DNA of 64,000 nucleotides from Streptomyces canus (GCF_030816965.1 NZ_JAUSYQ010000002.1:1488001-1552000); one strand, 5' to 3'; positions 27,071-35,729 are shown, counted from the stretch's first letter. Program-made: numbers and translations. Notes: generated by a model from the letters alone, not told the origin.

Positions 27071-28585
27071 TCAGGGCTGGTCCGGGCGCGCGGCGGTCTC
27101 CCGCAACCGGTCCCGCAGGACCCGCTTGCGCACCTTGCCGTTGGGTGAGAAGGGGAGTTCGGGCAGTAGCTCGATCTGTCGCGGCACCCAATGCGGGGGC
27201 AGCCGGCGCTCGAGGAAGGTGTTCAGGTCGTCGAGAGTGCTGTCCGGAGCGAGCACGACGGCGGCGGCCACCCGCTGCCCGCCGCTCCCGTCCGGGACGC
27301 CGAAGACAGCTGCTTCCAGGACCGCGGGATGCTCGTACACCTCTGCTTCGAGAGCGATGGTCGACAGGATCTCGGTGGGAGTGTGGATGGCGTCCTCGGC
27401 CCGGTCGAACAGGTAGAGGTCGCCGTCGTCGCCGATGTAACCGAGGTCGCCGGTGCGAGTCCAGTCGTCTCCCGGTGGCTGCTGGTTATGCAGGTAGCGG
27501 CGCCGCGGAGCCGCGCACCGCAGCTGGATCCGGCCCAGGTCGCCGTCGGGTACGGGGACATCCTGCTCGTCGACCACGCGGACCTCGGTGCTGGGGGTGG
27601 GGCGTCCCACGGAGAGCGGCCGCGCCGGGTCGTAGGTGTTGACGACGACACCGGGAACCGCTTCGACCTCGGTGTAGGAGCTGTTGAGGCGGGCTCCGGG
27701 GAACATCGCAAGGAGCCGGTCCGCGAGCGCGGGGGCGATGGCTGCGGCGGCCGAGGCGAGGGTGTGCACGGAACTGAGGTCGTACCGTTCGTGGATCTTC
27801 GCGGCGACCATTCGGGCGGCGATCATCGGATTGACCATGACGGAACCGACGCCGTGCTCGGCGATGAGTTCTCCCATTCGCTCCACGTCCCCGGGCCGGG
27901 TCGCGATGAGGGTGGCCCGAAGGGACAGCGCGACGTTGGTGGTGGTCACGCTGGCAGTGGTGCCGAGCTGCATGGGCACGATGAGCGGGCGGGGGTCGCC
28001 GAACTGCGCGAACGCCTCGGGTCCGCGTCCGAAGGTCAGATTGCCGTGCGGGACGCGTACCGGCTTGGAGTCGCCCGTGGTGCCCGACGAGTACAGGAGG
28101 TCACTGATGTCCTCTGGCCCCACCCGCACGTCCACGGGCGACTGTTCGCCGGTCTCCAGTGCGGAGACGGTCCTCACCCAGCAGCCTGGGTCGTCGGGCG
28201 GAGCTATACCGCTGCCGCGGATCATACCGCTGGGGCGGCACTGTGCGAGGCGGCGGGTGATCTCCGCCTTCGGCATGGTGTCGTTGAGATGGATGGCGGT
28301 GCAGCCGGCTTTGAGGATCCCCATGTAGGCCACCGCGTAGTCGACCCAGTCCATTCCCCCGAACAGCAGGGCCACCACGTCACCGCGGGCGGCCCCGGTG
28401 TCGAGGAGTCCGTGTGCGAGGGCGTCCGACCGGGCGTTCCAGCCGGCGTAGGTCATGGTCGCCGCCCCGTCGACCCGCATGACGGTCCGGTCGGCATCCT
28501 CCGACACCCGCATGCGCAGCAGATCGGGGACAGCGAACCCGGAGGTGGTCGTGGTCTCGGTGCTCTTCGCTGACGGTGTACTCAC
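27071..28585 (-). CDS. Acyl-adenylating ligase (AMP-binding), copy 1
   Basis: A 504-residue ANL-superfamily enzyme. The P-loop is YSSGTTGDSKPV, the adenine motif NSSYTEVEA, the A7 motif RTGDLGYIGDDG, and the C-terminal catalytic Lys lies in FSPNGKVRKR. The A8 hinge (RAEDAIHTPTE) departs from the usual form. It should activate a carboxylic acid as acyl-AMP and load it on CoA or a carrier protein; the N-terminal carrier of the synthetase at 42.8-49.9 kb is a candidate acceptor. It heads a four-gene operon. The GTG start lies at the predicted transcription start of the operator-B promoter, so the message looks leaderless. The frame stays open upstream, but that part is non-coding in character. 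Confidence 0.85.
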   Translation of the reverse strand: MSTPSAKSTETTTTSGFAVPDLLRMRVSEDADRTVMRVDGAATMTYAGWNARSDALAHGLLDTGAARGDVVALLFGGMDWVDYAVAYMGILKAGCTAIHLNDTMPKAEITRRLAQCRPSGMIRGSGIAPPDDPGCWVRTVSALETGEQSPVDVRVGPEDISDLLYSSGTTGDSKPVRVPHGNLTFGRGPEAFAQFGDPRPLIVPMQLGTTASVTTTNVALSLRATLIATRPGDVERMGELIAEHGVGSVMVNPMIAARMVAAKIHERYDLSSVHTLASAAAAIAPALADRLLAMFPGARLNSSYTEVEAVPGVVVNTYDPARPLSVGRPTPSTEVRVVDEQDVPVPDGDLGRIQLRCAAPRRRYLHNQQPPGDDWTRTGDLGYIGDDGDLYLFDRAEDAIHTPTEILSTIALEAEVYEHPAVLEAAVFGVPDGSGGQRVAAAVVLAPDSTLDDLNTFLERRLPPHWVPRQIELLPELPFSPNGKVRKRVLRDRLRETAARPDQP

Positions 28586-28618
28586 ACCCCGCAAGCTAGG
28601 CAGTCTCCACCGCCCCGG

Positions 28619-28636
28619 CTGCCCAATTCTGCGCAG
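28619..28636. promoter_or_regulatory. Operator B, between ligase 1 operon and methyltransferase gene
   Basis: CTGCCCA-ATTC-TGCGCAG matches the cluster operator. On the minus strand the -10 is TAGCTT at 28598-28593, 29.5 bases from the centre. On the plus strand the best -10 is GATGCT at 28657-28662. Both predicted start points fall on, or one base before, the start codons (GTG 28585 and ATG 28669), so both messages would be leaderless. Confidence 0.65.
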
Positions 28637-28668
28637 TGGGGCGTGCGTTGAACGGCGATGCTGTGTCC

Positions 28669-29439
28669 ATGACCGACTCGCTTCCGACCAGCGCCCCGGC
28701 CAAGAGCTTCGACCGCATCGCCAAGACGTACGACGCGACCCGTGACGGGGACGCGCGGGGCCGCGCGGTGGCCGCACTCGTCATCCCTCACCTGGTGCCG
28801 GGTCCGGTGCTCGAAGTCGGCATCGGGACCGGTGCCGTCGCCGCCGCGCTGGCCCGGGCGGGCCACCCTGCCCACGGGGTGGACATCTCCGCCGAGATGC
28901 TGCGACAGGCGAGACAACGGCTCGGTGCGCGGATCGTGCGCGGTGACGCGCGGGCCCTGCCGTACGCGCCGGGCTCCGTGCCGAACGTGCTCTGCGCCCA
29001 TGTCCTGCACCTCGTGGGCGACATGGACACGGCGGTGAGGGAGGCGGCACGGGTACTGGCACCGGGTGGTCGGCTGGTGGCCGTGCACGGGGAGACCTAC
29101 GCCGATCCGCAGGCCGATGTGACGGAGGCGATGACGCCCCTGGACCCGTTGCGGGAGCGCCCGGACACCCTCGATGGCCTGGCCCACGCGGCTGGGGCTG
29201 CGGGGTTGCGGACCGTCACGCAGTACGCCCTCGGGCCCAACGAACGCGGCTTCTCGCCCGAGGACTTCGCCGGCGCCATGGAGGCGCGGCAGTACCCGTA
29301 TCTGTGGGACGTGCCCGAGCCGGTCTGGCGCGAACTGGTGGAGCCGGTGATCGCGGCGTTGCGGGCGCTGCCCGAGCCCGCGCGCCCGCGCCCGCTCCAG
29401 TGGTGGTCCCCGCTGAGCGTCTTCGCCAAGGACGACTGA
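28669..29439 (+). CDS. SAM-dependent methyltransferase
   Basis: A 256-residue class I methyltransferase of the Methyltransf_11 type. Motif I is LEVGIGTGAVA, followed by the acidic residue of GVDISAEML and a conserved RVLAPGG post-motif. Its acceptor atom cannot be read from the sequence. It is transcribed alone, divergently from the ligase-1 operon, and ends at a shared terminator with the ferredoxin operon. No ribosome-binding site precedes the ATG at 28669, which agrees with a leaderless message. A longer reading from 28636 is possible but begins upstream of the predicted -10. Confidence 0.82.
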   Translation: MTDSLPTSAPAKSFDRIAKTYDATRDGDARGRAVAALVIPHLVPGPVLEVGIGTGAVAAALARAGHPAHGVDISAEMLRQARQRLGARIVRGDARALPYAPGSVPNVLCAHVLHLVGDMDTAVREAARVLAPGGRLVAVHGETYADPQADVTEAMTPLDPLRERPDTLDGLAHAAGAAGLRTVTQYALGPNERGFSPEDFAGAMEARQYPYLWDVPEPVWRELVEPVIAALRALPEPARPRPLQWWSPLSVFAKDD

Positions 29440-29459
29440 CCGGCCGCATGTCCCGAGAT

Positions 29460-29482
29460 CCGGGCCGGACGCGCCGGCCCGG
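29460..29482. terminator. Bidirectional hairpin terminator
   Basis: A 9-bp GC stem, CCGGGCCGG with CCGGCCCGG, closes a 5-base loop (ACGCG). It fills the 53-bp gap between two converging genes, the methyltransferase and the ferredoxin. There is no T-tract, as is common in Streptomyces. Confidence 0.65.
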
Positions 29483-29492
29483 AGCGGCCGGG

Positions 29493-29690
29493 TCAGTCCT
29501 CGATGAGCCGCAGCGCTCCTGAGGGGCAGGCGCGCACGGCCGCCCGCACCTGGTCCCCCCTCTCCCGCGCGGGCCGCTCGCGCAGCAGCACGACCGTGCC
29601 GGTGCGCTCGCTCTGCGCGAATACCTCGGGCAGCGCCCACACGCACTGGCCTGCCCCTACGCAGCGTTCCTCGTCCGCGCTCAGCCGCAT
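29493..29690 (-). CDS. 3Fe-4S ferredoxin
   Basis: A 65-residue ferredoxin with the cysteine pattern of actinobacterial P450 partners: ERCVGAGQC near residue 10, then a single ACPSGA motif near residue 54. The pattern C-x5-C...C-P lacks the fourth cysteine of a 4Fe-4S centre, which indicates 3Fe-4S. It should pass electrons from a reductase to the P450 at 35.7-36.9 kb. It closes the sugar/methylation operon and lies 9 bases after the epimerase, so it is separated from the P450 by six kilobases but shares its regulation. Confidence 0.88.
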   Translation of the reverse strand: MRLSADEERCVGAGQCVWALPEVFAQSERTGTVVLLRERPARERGDQVRAAVRACPSGALRLIED

Positions 29691-29699
29691 GCCCTCTCC

Positions 29700-30764
29700 T
29701 CACCCATCGTGGCCCTGCCTGGCCGACCGCATCGGCGCGGTCGCGAACTCCTTGACCCCGTCGAGGAAGTCGGTCCCCGCCCGCCAGCCGAGCTCCAGCG
29801 CCGCCCGCTCGGCCGAGGCGAACACATGGCGTACATCACCGATCCGGTACTCGCCGGTGATCCGGGGGGCGGGCGCCCCGCCGGCCGTGGCGAGCGCCTC
29901 GGCCAGCTCGCCGATGCTGCGGGGTGTACCGCTCGCGATGTTGTAGGCGCGCAGTCCGGGGGTGTCGCGGGCGAGCGCCGCGACATTGGCGGAGGCGACG
30001 TCGCGTACGTGCACGAAGTCCCTGCGGGGTTCGCCGTCCTCGAAGACGCGGGGCGCCTCGCCGCGGGCCACCGCGGAACGGAAGGTCGCGGCGACGCCCG
30101 AGTAGGGGCTGTCCTGCGGCATGTCGGGGCCGTACACGTTGTGGTAGCGCAACGCGGTGGCGCTCGCGCCGGTCTCTCTGGCCCAGGCTGCGACCAAGTG
30201 TTCTTGGGCGAGCTTGGTGACCGCGTAGACGTTGCGCGGCGGGTCCACCGGATCGTCCTCCTGCACGGCGCTCGCCGTGACGTCGGTGCCGCAGCGCGGG
30301 CAGCGCGGCTCGAAGCGGCCCGCGTCGAGGTCGGCGCGCTCGCGCGGGGCGGGCCGTACCCGCCCGTGCGCCGGGCAGTGGTACCTGCTGTCGCCGTAGA
30401 TGACGACCGAACTTCCCAGGACCATCCGCCCGGTCCCCGCCTCCGTCATGGCGGTCAGCAGAGTGGCGGTGCCCAGGACGTTGCTGCTCGCGTAGGCGGG
30501 CGCGTCGAGGATCTCGCGCCCTCTGCCGACCATTGCGGCCTGATGGCTGACCAGGTCCACTCCGCGCAGGGCCGCCCGCACGGCGACGGGGTCGGTGAGA
30601 TCGGCGTGGTGCAGGTCGACCCCGTCCGGCAGGGCGGGCGGGCCGTCCGGGTGGACCGCGGGCACGAGGGAGTCCAGGATCCGCGGTTCGTGCCCCGCGT
30701 CCAGCAGGGCGGCGACGACCCGGCTGCCGATGAATCCGGCTCCTCCGGTGACCAGGATCCTCAT
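29700..30764 (-). CDS. NAD-dependent nucleotide-sugar epimerase/dehydratase
   Basis: A 354-residue extended SDR. The NAD motif is TGGAGFIGSRV at the N-terminus. The catalytic residues lie in SSVVIYG and in YAVTKLAQEH (Y-x3-K). A four-Cys/His insert (CPAHG ... CPRCGT, about residues 128-160) could bind zinc; such an insert is found in the dTDP-L-rhamnose 4-epimerase type of enzyme, which is my best guess. Its ATG overlaps the stop of the upstream fusion gene (ATGA). It most likely acts on the dTDP-4-keto-sugar made by the two preceding gene products. No 3,5-epimerase or aminotransferase is in the window, so the final sugar cannot be derived. Confidence 0.82.
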   Translation of the reverse strand: MRILVTGGAGFIGSRVVAALLDAGHEPRILDSLVPAVHPDGPPALPDGVDLHHADLTDPVAVRAALRGVDLVSHQAAMVGRGREILDAPAYASSNVLGTATLLTAMTEAGTGRMVLGSSVVIYGDSRYHCPAHGRVRPAPRERADLDAGRFEPRCPRCGTDVTASAVQEDDPVDPPRNVYAVTKLAQEHLVAAWARETGASATALRYHNVYGPDMPQDSPYSGVAATFRSAVARGEAPRVFEDGEPRRDFVHVRDVASANVAALARDTPGLRAYNIASGTPRSIGELAEALATAGGAPAPRITGEYRIGDVRHVFASAERAALELGWRAGTDFLDGVKEFATAPMRSARQGHDG

Positions 30765-32680
30765 CGTTTCTCCTCATGGGTGCCGACGGTCACGGCGTGC
30801 GGGCCGGCGACGGACCGCCAGGTGCGGGCCAGCCCTTCGGGCAGTGGGGTGCTCGACCGCCAGCCGAGCACCTGGTGCGTCCTGCTCGTGTCGAGCACCG
30901 CGTCGCGGCGGTCGAAGCTGCGGCGCGGGGCGTACTCCACGGACAACTCGCGTTGGACGGTGGCCTCCAGGACTGCCAGGAGGTCGCTGAGCGAGATGCC
31001 CTCGCCGGAGCCGATGTTCAGGGCGGCGGGCAGTGACACGCCCGCTGTGTGGGCGGCGCGGACCTCTGCGAGCGCGGCACAGACGTCGTCGACGTACACG
31101 TAGTCGCGGACAGTGGCCGGGTCGCCGATGACGCGCAGCGGGGTTCCCTCGGCGACAGCTCGCAGCCAGTGGGCGACGACTCCTTGTCCGGTGCCGGTGC
31201 GCTGGCCGGGTCCGTAGACGTTCGACAGCCGCAGAGCGATCCCGGGGAGTTCGGCGCGGCGCGCGAACAGCGCCTGTTCCAGGGCCAGTTTGGCCGCCCC
31301 GTAGGCGTTGGAGGGGAGCAGAGCGGCGTCCTCGCCGTACGGGCAGGGGGCTGCCACGTCGTAGACGGTGCCGCCCGAGCTCGCGAGGACCAGGAGCGGT
31401 GGTCGCTCCAGGGCGGCCAGCACGTCCATGAGGCGGAGGAAGTGGTCATGGTCGGCGGCCACCACCGCCGGGTCCCGCCCGGCGGTGGCGGGGTTGACGC
31501 TGGTGGCCAGGTAGTAGACGGTGTCGGCCGTGCGCAGCTCCGGCGCCGGGGCGCCGTCGTCGTCCACGGCGGGCCGTTCCCGGGTGAAGGGCGCGACCCC
31601 GTGGTCCCGGCCGAGGTGGGTGAGCAGTCTGCCTCCGATGAATCCGTCGGCGCCTACGATCGCGGCGGTGGGGCGGGGCCGGCCGGTGCCCCGGCGGCGG
31701 GGCTCGGGGACGGGCGCGGCCACCGAGGTGGCCCACCAGGAGCGGTTCTCCCGGTACCACTGGACGGTGTCGGCGAGTCCGTGTTCGAAGGACACGCGGG
31801 GCTCGTAGCCGAGTTCGTCGCGGGCGACCGTTCCATCGAGGGCGTATCTGCGGTCGTGTCCCTTGCGGTCGGCCGTGTACTCGACGTGGCTCCAGTCCGC
31901 GCCGCACAGGGCCAGCAGGCGTTCGGTCAGTTCGCGGTCGGTGAGTTCGGCGCCGCCCGCGAGGTTGTAGACGGCGCCCGGTCTGCCGTGTTCCAGGGCG
32001 AGCTGGATTCCCCGGCAGTGGTCGTCGACGTGCTGCCATTCGCGTACGTGCAGACCGTCGCCGCGGAGCGGGACGGTGCCGCCTGTCAGCAGTCGTGTCA
32101 CTAAGAGCGGAATGATCTTCTCGGGGAGCTGGCGGGGTCCGTAGGTGCTCGAGCAGCGGGTGATGGTGACGGGCACCCCGTGGCTGCGGTGGTAGGCGCG
32201 GGCGAGCAGATCGGCCGACGCCTTGGACGCCGCATAGGGCGAGTTGGGCTCCAGCGGGGCGTCCTCCGTCCACGAACCGTTGCTGACGGTGCCGTAGACC
32301 TCGTCCGTGGAAACCAGCACGAGCCTCGGGATCTCGGCGCGCAGGCAGCTCTCCAGCAGCGTCTGGCTGCCGAGGACGTTGGTGCGGACGAGGCTTCCGG
32401 CGCCCGTCGGGGAACGGTCCGTATGAGACTCGGCCGCGAAGTGGACCACACCGTCGTGGCCGGGCACGATCCGGTCGAGGAGCGCCTGGTCGCACACGTC
32501 TCCGAGGACGAAGGTCAGCCGTGGGTGCGAGGCGGGCAGACTGCGCGGGTCGCCGGCGTTGGTGAGGCTGTCGACGACGGTGACGGAGGCTTCCTCCCAG
32601 CCCGGGTAGCGGCCGTCCAGCATGGACCGTACGTAGTGGGAGCCGATGAACCCGGCGCCCCCGGTCACGAGAACTCTCAT
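30761..32680 (-). CDS. Fusion: dTDP-glucose 4,6-dehydratase (RmlB-like) + second SDR epimerase
   Basis: A 639-residue protein with two complete extended-SDR units. The first (about 1-325) starts with TGGAGFIGSHYV and has the RmlB hallmark STDEVYG and YAASKASAD; it should convert dTDP-glucose to dTDP-4-keto-6-deoxyglucose. A basic Pro- and Arg-rich linker (about 330-345) leads to the second (about 346-639): IVGADGFIGGRL, ASSGGTVYD and YGAAKLALEQ, which looks like a UDP-glucose-4-epimerase-type SDR acting on a related sugar. The second unit may reduce or epimerise the product of the first. The ATG at 32680 is preferred over an upstream one because the extra residues are basic and unlike any SDR. 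It lies 10 bases after the thymidylyltransferase gene. Confidence 0.85.
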   Translation of the reverse strand: MRVLVTGGAGFIGSHYVRSMLDGRYPGWEEASVTVVDSLTNAGDPRSLPASHPRLTFVLGDVCDQALLDRIVPGHDGVVHFAAESHTDRSPTGAGSLVRTNVLGSQTLLESCLRAEIPRLVLVSTDEVYGTVSNGSWTEDAPLEPNSPYAASKASADLLARAYHRSHGVPVTITRCSSTYGPRQLPEKIIPLLVTRLLTGGTVPLRGDGLHVREWQHVDDHCRGIQLALEHGRPGAVYNLAGGAELTDRELTERLLALCGADWSHVEYTADRKGHDRRYALDGTVARDELGYEPRVSFEHGLADTVQWYRENRSWWATSVAAPVPEPRRRGTGRPRPTAAIVGADGFIGGRLLTHLGRDHGVAPFTRERPAVDDDGAPAPELRTADTVYYLATSVNPATAGRDPAVVAADHDHFLRLMDVLAALERPPLLVLASSGGTVYDVAAPCPYGEDAALLPSNAYGAAKLALEQALFARRAELPGIALRLSNVYGPGQRTGTGQGVVAHWLRAVAEGTPLRVIGDPATVRDYVYVDDVCAALAEVRAAHTAGVSLPAALNIGSGEGISLSDLLAVLEATVQRELSVEYAPRRSFDRRDAVLDTSRTHQVLGWRSSTPLPEGLARTWRSVAGPHAVTVGTHEEKR

Positions 32681-32690
32681 CGGTCGTCCC

Positions 32691-33749
32691 TCATTCCGTG
32701 ACCGTCGCCGTGCCCGCGTCACCGAGGATCAGCGTCGCGGTGGAGCGGGTGCCGTGGACCTCGGCGCCGCGCCCGATGATCGAGTCCGTGAGGCCGCGAA
32801 CGCCGCTGACCGTGGACCTCTCCAGGAGTACGGAGCGTGCGACGGCGCTGCGCTCCACCAGGGAGTGCGGTCCGACCGACAGGTGCGGGCCCACGTCGGC
32901 GTCGCGCAGTGTGGCTCCCGCGCCGACCACGACGGGTCCGGTGACCCGTGAGCGCACCACCTGGGCCGTGGGGTCGACGACGACCTGTCCGATGAGGACG
33001 GATTCCGCGTCCACCTGTCCGCGAACATCGCGCTCCACGGTGTCGAGGATGGTGCGGTCGCAGTCCAGCCAGTCGTCGATGCGTCCGGTGTCGCGCCAGT
33101 ATCCGGTGCACATCTCGGCGCGGACGTGGTGCCCGTTGTCGACCAGCCAGCGCACCGCGTCGGTGATCTCCAGCTCCCCTCGGGTACTGGGACGGACGGC
33201 GCGTACCGCCTCGTGGATCGCGGGCGAGAACGCGTACGCCCCGGTGACCGCCAGATCGCTGACCGACCGCTCGGGCTTCTCGACCAGGCCGCGAACCCTG
33301 CCCTGCCCGTCGACGACGGCGATGCCGTACTCGCTCGTGTCCTCGACCTTGGCCAGCAGCAGCATGGACGCGCAGCCGCCGGCGAGGAAACGGGCGACGA
33401 GGTCGCCGATGCCGTCCGTGAACACGTTGTCGCCCAGGTACATCACGAAGTCGTCGTCGCCCAGGAAGTCCCGGGCGATGAGCACGCCGTGGGCCAGGCC
33501 GGCCGGCCGGTCCTGGGGCAGGTAGCTGACCCGCAGCCCGAGTCGCGCGCCGTCGCCGACGGCCGCCCGGATCTCAGCCCCGCGGTCGCCGACGACGATG
33601 CCGACCTCGGTGATCCCCGCCGCCGCGATGGCCTCGAGCCCGTACAGCAGGACAGGTTTGTTGGCCACCGGCACGAGTTGTTTGGCCGTACTGTCGCTGA
33701 AGGGGCGCAGCCGGGTGCCCGTGCCGCCCGCCAGGACCAGTGCTTTCAT
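32691..33749 (-). CDS. rmlA: Glucose-1-phosphate thymidylyltransferase, long (StrD-like) form
   Basis: A 352-residue nucleotidyltransferase. The N-terminal signature is LAGGTGTRLRPFS followed by KQLVPVANKPV, and the metal/sugar site includes YLGDNVF and EKPE. The length and a C-terminal stretch of hexapeptide-like repeats (about residues 245-350) match the long actinobacterial form found in antibiotic sugar pathways, not the 290-residue RmlA. It makes dTDP-glucose for the downstream RmlB-like fusion. It lies 14 bases after its upstream methyltransferase neighbour in a six-gene operon driven from operator E. Confidence 0.9.
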   Translation of the reverse strand: MKALVLAGGTGTRLRPFSDSTAKQLVPVANKPVLLYGLEAIAAAGITEVGIVVGDRGAEIRAAVGDGARLGLRVSYLPQDRPAGLAHGVLIARDFLGDDDFVMYLGDNVFTDGIGDLVARFLAGGCASMLLLAKVEDTSEYGIAVVDGQGRVRGLVEKPERSVSDLAVTGAYAFSPAIHEAVRAVRPSTRGELEITDAVRWLVDNGHHVRAEMCTGYWRDTGRIDDWLDCDRTILDTVERDVRGQVDAESVLIGQVVVDPTAQVVRSRVTGPVVVGAGATLRDADVGPHLSVGPHSLVERSAVARSVLLERSTVSGVRGLTDSIIGRGAEVHGTRSTATLILGDAGTATVTE

Positions 33750-33763
33750 CGCTTCTCCCGGCG

Positions 33764-34501
33764 TCAGGCGGGGCAGACGAAGCCGAAGAAGAAGCGGTCC
33801 GGCGCGGTCTCCAGCACGGTGGGGAACGTGTCGCCGAGCAGACTGAGCACCATTTCGGAAGGCAGCAGCTGGGTGCGGTACGAGGCCCAGCGGATCCGGC
33901 CTTTCGTGGCGCGCAGGGTCACGGCGGAGGCGAGGAACAGCGCCGAGCGTGCGGCGTGGCGCAGTGCTCCGTAGCGCTGCCGCTGGAACTCGTGGAAGTG
34001 GTCACGCGTCCAGACGTTGCCGATCAGGTAGCCGCCAGGTGCGACGAAGGTGCGCAGCCGTTCCAGTACGGTGCGAACGTCGCCGAGGTGGTGGATGGCG
34101 TCGACGCACACCACCAGGGGGGCCGGTTCGAGGCCGTGGTCCTGCCAGAAGTCGCCCTGCACCACCTGGAGCCGGTCGTCGGCGACGCGGGCCTTCGTAC
34201 GGGCCAGGCCCTCGGCGGAGATGTCCACGGCGATCAGTTCGCTCGGGCCGACCCGATCGGCGACGATCTTCGTGAACTCGCCGGTGCCGCAGGCGAATTC
34301 GATGACGCGGTCGGCCCGTGCTCCGTACTTGTCGATCAGATCGCCCAGTACCGCCTTCTGCGCGCGGTAGTGGTCGCCGAGTACCGGGTCCAGTTCCGCC
34401 CTGTCACGGTCCCAGAACCGGGCGGCCCAGTACTCCCTGCCTTCCGGCGGATAGCCGGAGATCAGCCTGTTGCCGAGACTGACCAGCCGCTCTGCGATCA
34501 T
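33764..34501 (-). CDS. Class I SAM-dependent methyltransferase
   Basis: A 245-residue methyltransferase with motif I IEFACGTGEFT, acidic loop AVDISAEGL and a DAIHHLGD motif before the post-motif APGGYL. The ATG at 34501 is chosen because GGAGA lies 6 bases upstream; a GTG at 34513 would place the start on top of this ribosome site. Position before the dTDP-sugar genes suggests either a sugar O- or N-methylation or methylation of the polyketide. A hairpin stands just ahead of its ribosome site. Confidence 0.8.
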   Translation of the reverse strand: MIAERLVSLGNRLISGYPPEGREYWAARFWDRDRAELDPVLGDHYRAQKAVLGDLIDKYGARADRVIEFACGTGEFTKIVADRVGPSELIAVDISAEGLARTKARVADDRLQVVQGDFWQDHGLEPAPLVVCVDAIHHLGDVRTVLERLRTFVAPGGYLIGNVWTRDHFHEFQRQRYGALRHAARSALFLASAVTLRATKGRIRWASYRTQLLPSEMVLSLLGDTFPTVLETAPDRFFFGFVCPA

Positions 34502-34517
34502 GCCTGTCTCCACTTCT

Positions 34518-34535
34518 GCGGGGCTGCCGCCCCGC
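34518..34535 (-). promoter_or_regulatory. GC hairpin in the intergenic leader of the methyltransferase
   Basis: A 7-bp stem (GCGGGGC / GCCCCGC) with a 4-base loop lies 6 to 10 bases upstream of the GGAGA of the next gene within the operon. It may slow translation or act as an attenuator or processing site. There is no T-tract. Confidence 0.35.
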
Positions 34536-34584
34536 GAGGTCTACGGGCCCGCCGGTCCGGGGTCACGGCGGGGTGTGCGGGAGG

Positions 34585-35646
34585 TCAGGGCCGGACCGCC
34601 TGGAGCACCTGCCAGGGGCGAGGGCTGGTCGCGCTCGGCACCGGGGTCGTCTTCTCGTAGCGGAACCCGACGCTCTCGATGAGCGTGATGAACTCGTCCT
34701 CGGTCCGCGCCCGGCCGCCGGTGACGGTCTGCAGGCACAGGCTCATGAGGTCGAGGTGATCGGGTTGTCCGCCGGCCGGCCGGGTCCACTCGACCACCAG
34801 CAGCCTGCTGCCGGAGGGGGCGTTGCGCAGGCTGTTGCGCAGGATGCGGGCGCCGTCCTCGTCGCCCCAGTCGCACAGCACCTGTTTGATCAGGTAGAGG
34901 TCGGCGCTGGGCGGGGCGTCCTCGAAGAAGCTGCCGCCGAAGAAGTCGAGACGGTCCGCGACCGGGGAGTCCGCTCGGGCCGCGCGTCCCCGTTCGACGA
35001 CGGCCGGCAGGTCGAACACGGTGCCGTGGGCGTGGGGCGCCCCGGTCAGGATGTGGGAGAGGAGTATGCCCAGGCTGCCGCCGATGTCGACGATCCGGTG
35101 GTAGGGGCCGAAGTCGAAGCCCGCGGCGAGCGCGCGGCCGGCGTCGTTGCTGAGATCTGCCATGGCCTCGGCGTGCCACAGGCGTTCCTCGGGGTGGTGG
35201 TCGTAGTGCTGGTAGAGGTCCTCCCCCCGGTCGTCCTTGGCGGGCCTGCCGGTGAGGATCGTCTCGTGCAGCTTGGCCATGCGGTTCCACATGCCCTCGC
35301 CCATGTTCATCAGGGCCATGGCCGGGAAGGGGCCGGAGCCCCGGGCGAGCGTGCCGCCGAGTTCGGTGAGGGTGTAGGTGCCCTCGCCGTCGGACTCGAC
35401 GAGTCCCAGGATCGCGCAGGCGTCCAGGAAGCGGGTGAAGGTCGCGGGATCCGCGCCGATCGCGACCGCCAGCTCCGCGCTCTTGCGCGGTCCTGAGGCG
35501 AGCCGCTCGGGGATCTCGAACCGTACCGCCGTGGCCACCACCTGGCAGTCCCAGGGACGGAAGACGATCTGGCTGAGGCTGCGTCCGTCCGGCGCGGGGC
35601 TTGCCTGCTGCCCCGTTCCGTGACGTGTGTGCGGTGCGGTCGGCAT
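34585..35646 (-). CDS. O-methyltransferase family protein (acetylserotonin-OMT type) with altered catalytic site
   Basis: A 353-residue protein with an N-terminal dimerisation/winged-helix part (about 30-110) and a C-terminal SAM domain starting at VDIGGSLGILL. In this family the general base is the His of the LHDW motif; here the stretch reads VLCDWGDED, with Cys in that place. Some anthracycline relatives of the DnrK group work without this base or have other chemistry, so activity is possible but may not be ordinary O-methylation. It heads the operon of sugar genes and the ferredoxin, with a GGAGGG ribosome site and its own promoter at operator E. Confidence 0.82.
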   Translation of the reverse strand: MPTAPHTRHGTGQQASPAPDGRSLSQIVFRPWDCQVVATAVRFEIPERLASGPRKSAELAVAIGADPATFTRFLDACAILGLVESDGEGTYTLTELGGTLARGSGPFPAMALMNMGEGMWNRMAKLHETILTGRPAKDDRGEDLYQHYDHHPEERLWHAEAMADLSNDAGRALAAGFDFGPYHRIVDIGGSLGILLSHILTGAPHAHGTVFDLPAVVERGRAARADSPVADRLDFFGGSFFEDAPPSADLYLIKQVLCDWGDEDGARILRNSLRNAPSGSRLLVVEWTRPAGGQPDHLDLMSLCLQTVTGGRARTEDEFITLIESVGFRYEKTTPVPSATSPRPWQVLQAVRP

Positions 35647-35706
35647 GAACGGCCCTCCGTCACGATCGGTGTCGTAGGTGACGCTAGAGACCGGTGTGCG
35701 AGCGGG

Positions 35707-35724
35707 CCGCTCAAGATTGCGCGT
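35707..35724. promoter_or_regulatory. Operator E, promoter of the methylation/sugar/ferredoxin operon
   Basis: CCGCTCA-AGAT-TGCGCGT lies just after the P450 stop. The promoter-proximal half fits the cluster consensus well; the distal half is degenerate. The -10 TAGCGT at 35686-35681 starts 29.5 bases from the centre. The predicted leader is about 28 bases. Confidence 0.6.
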
Positions 35725-35729
35725 TCACC

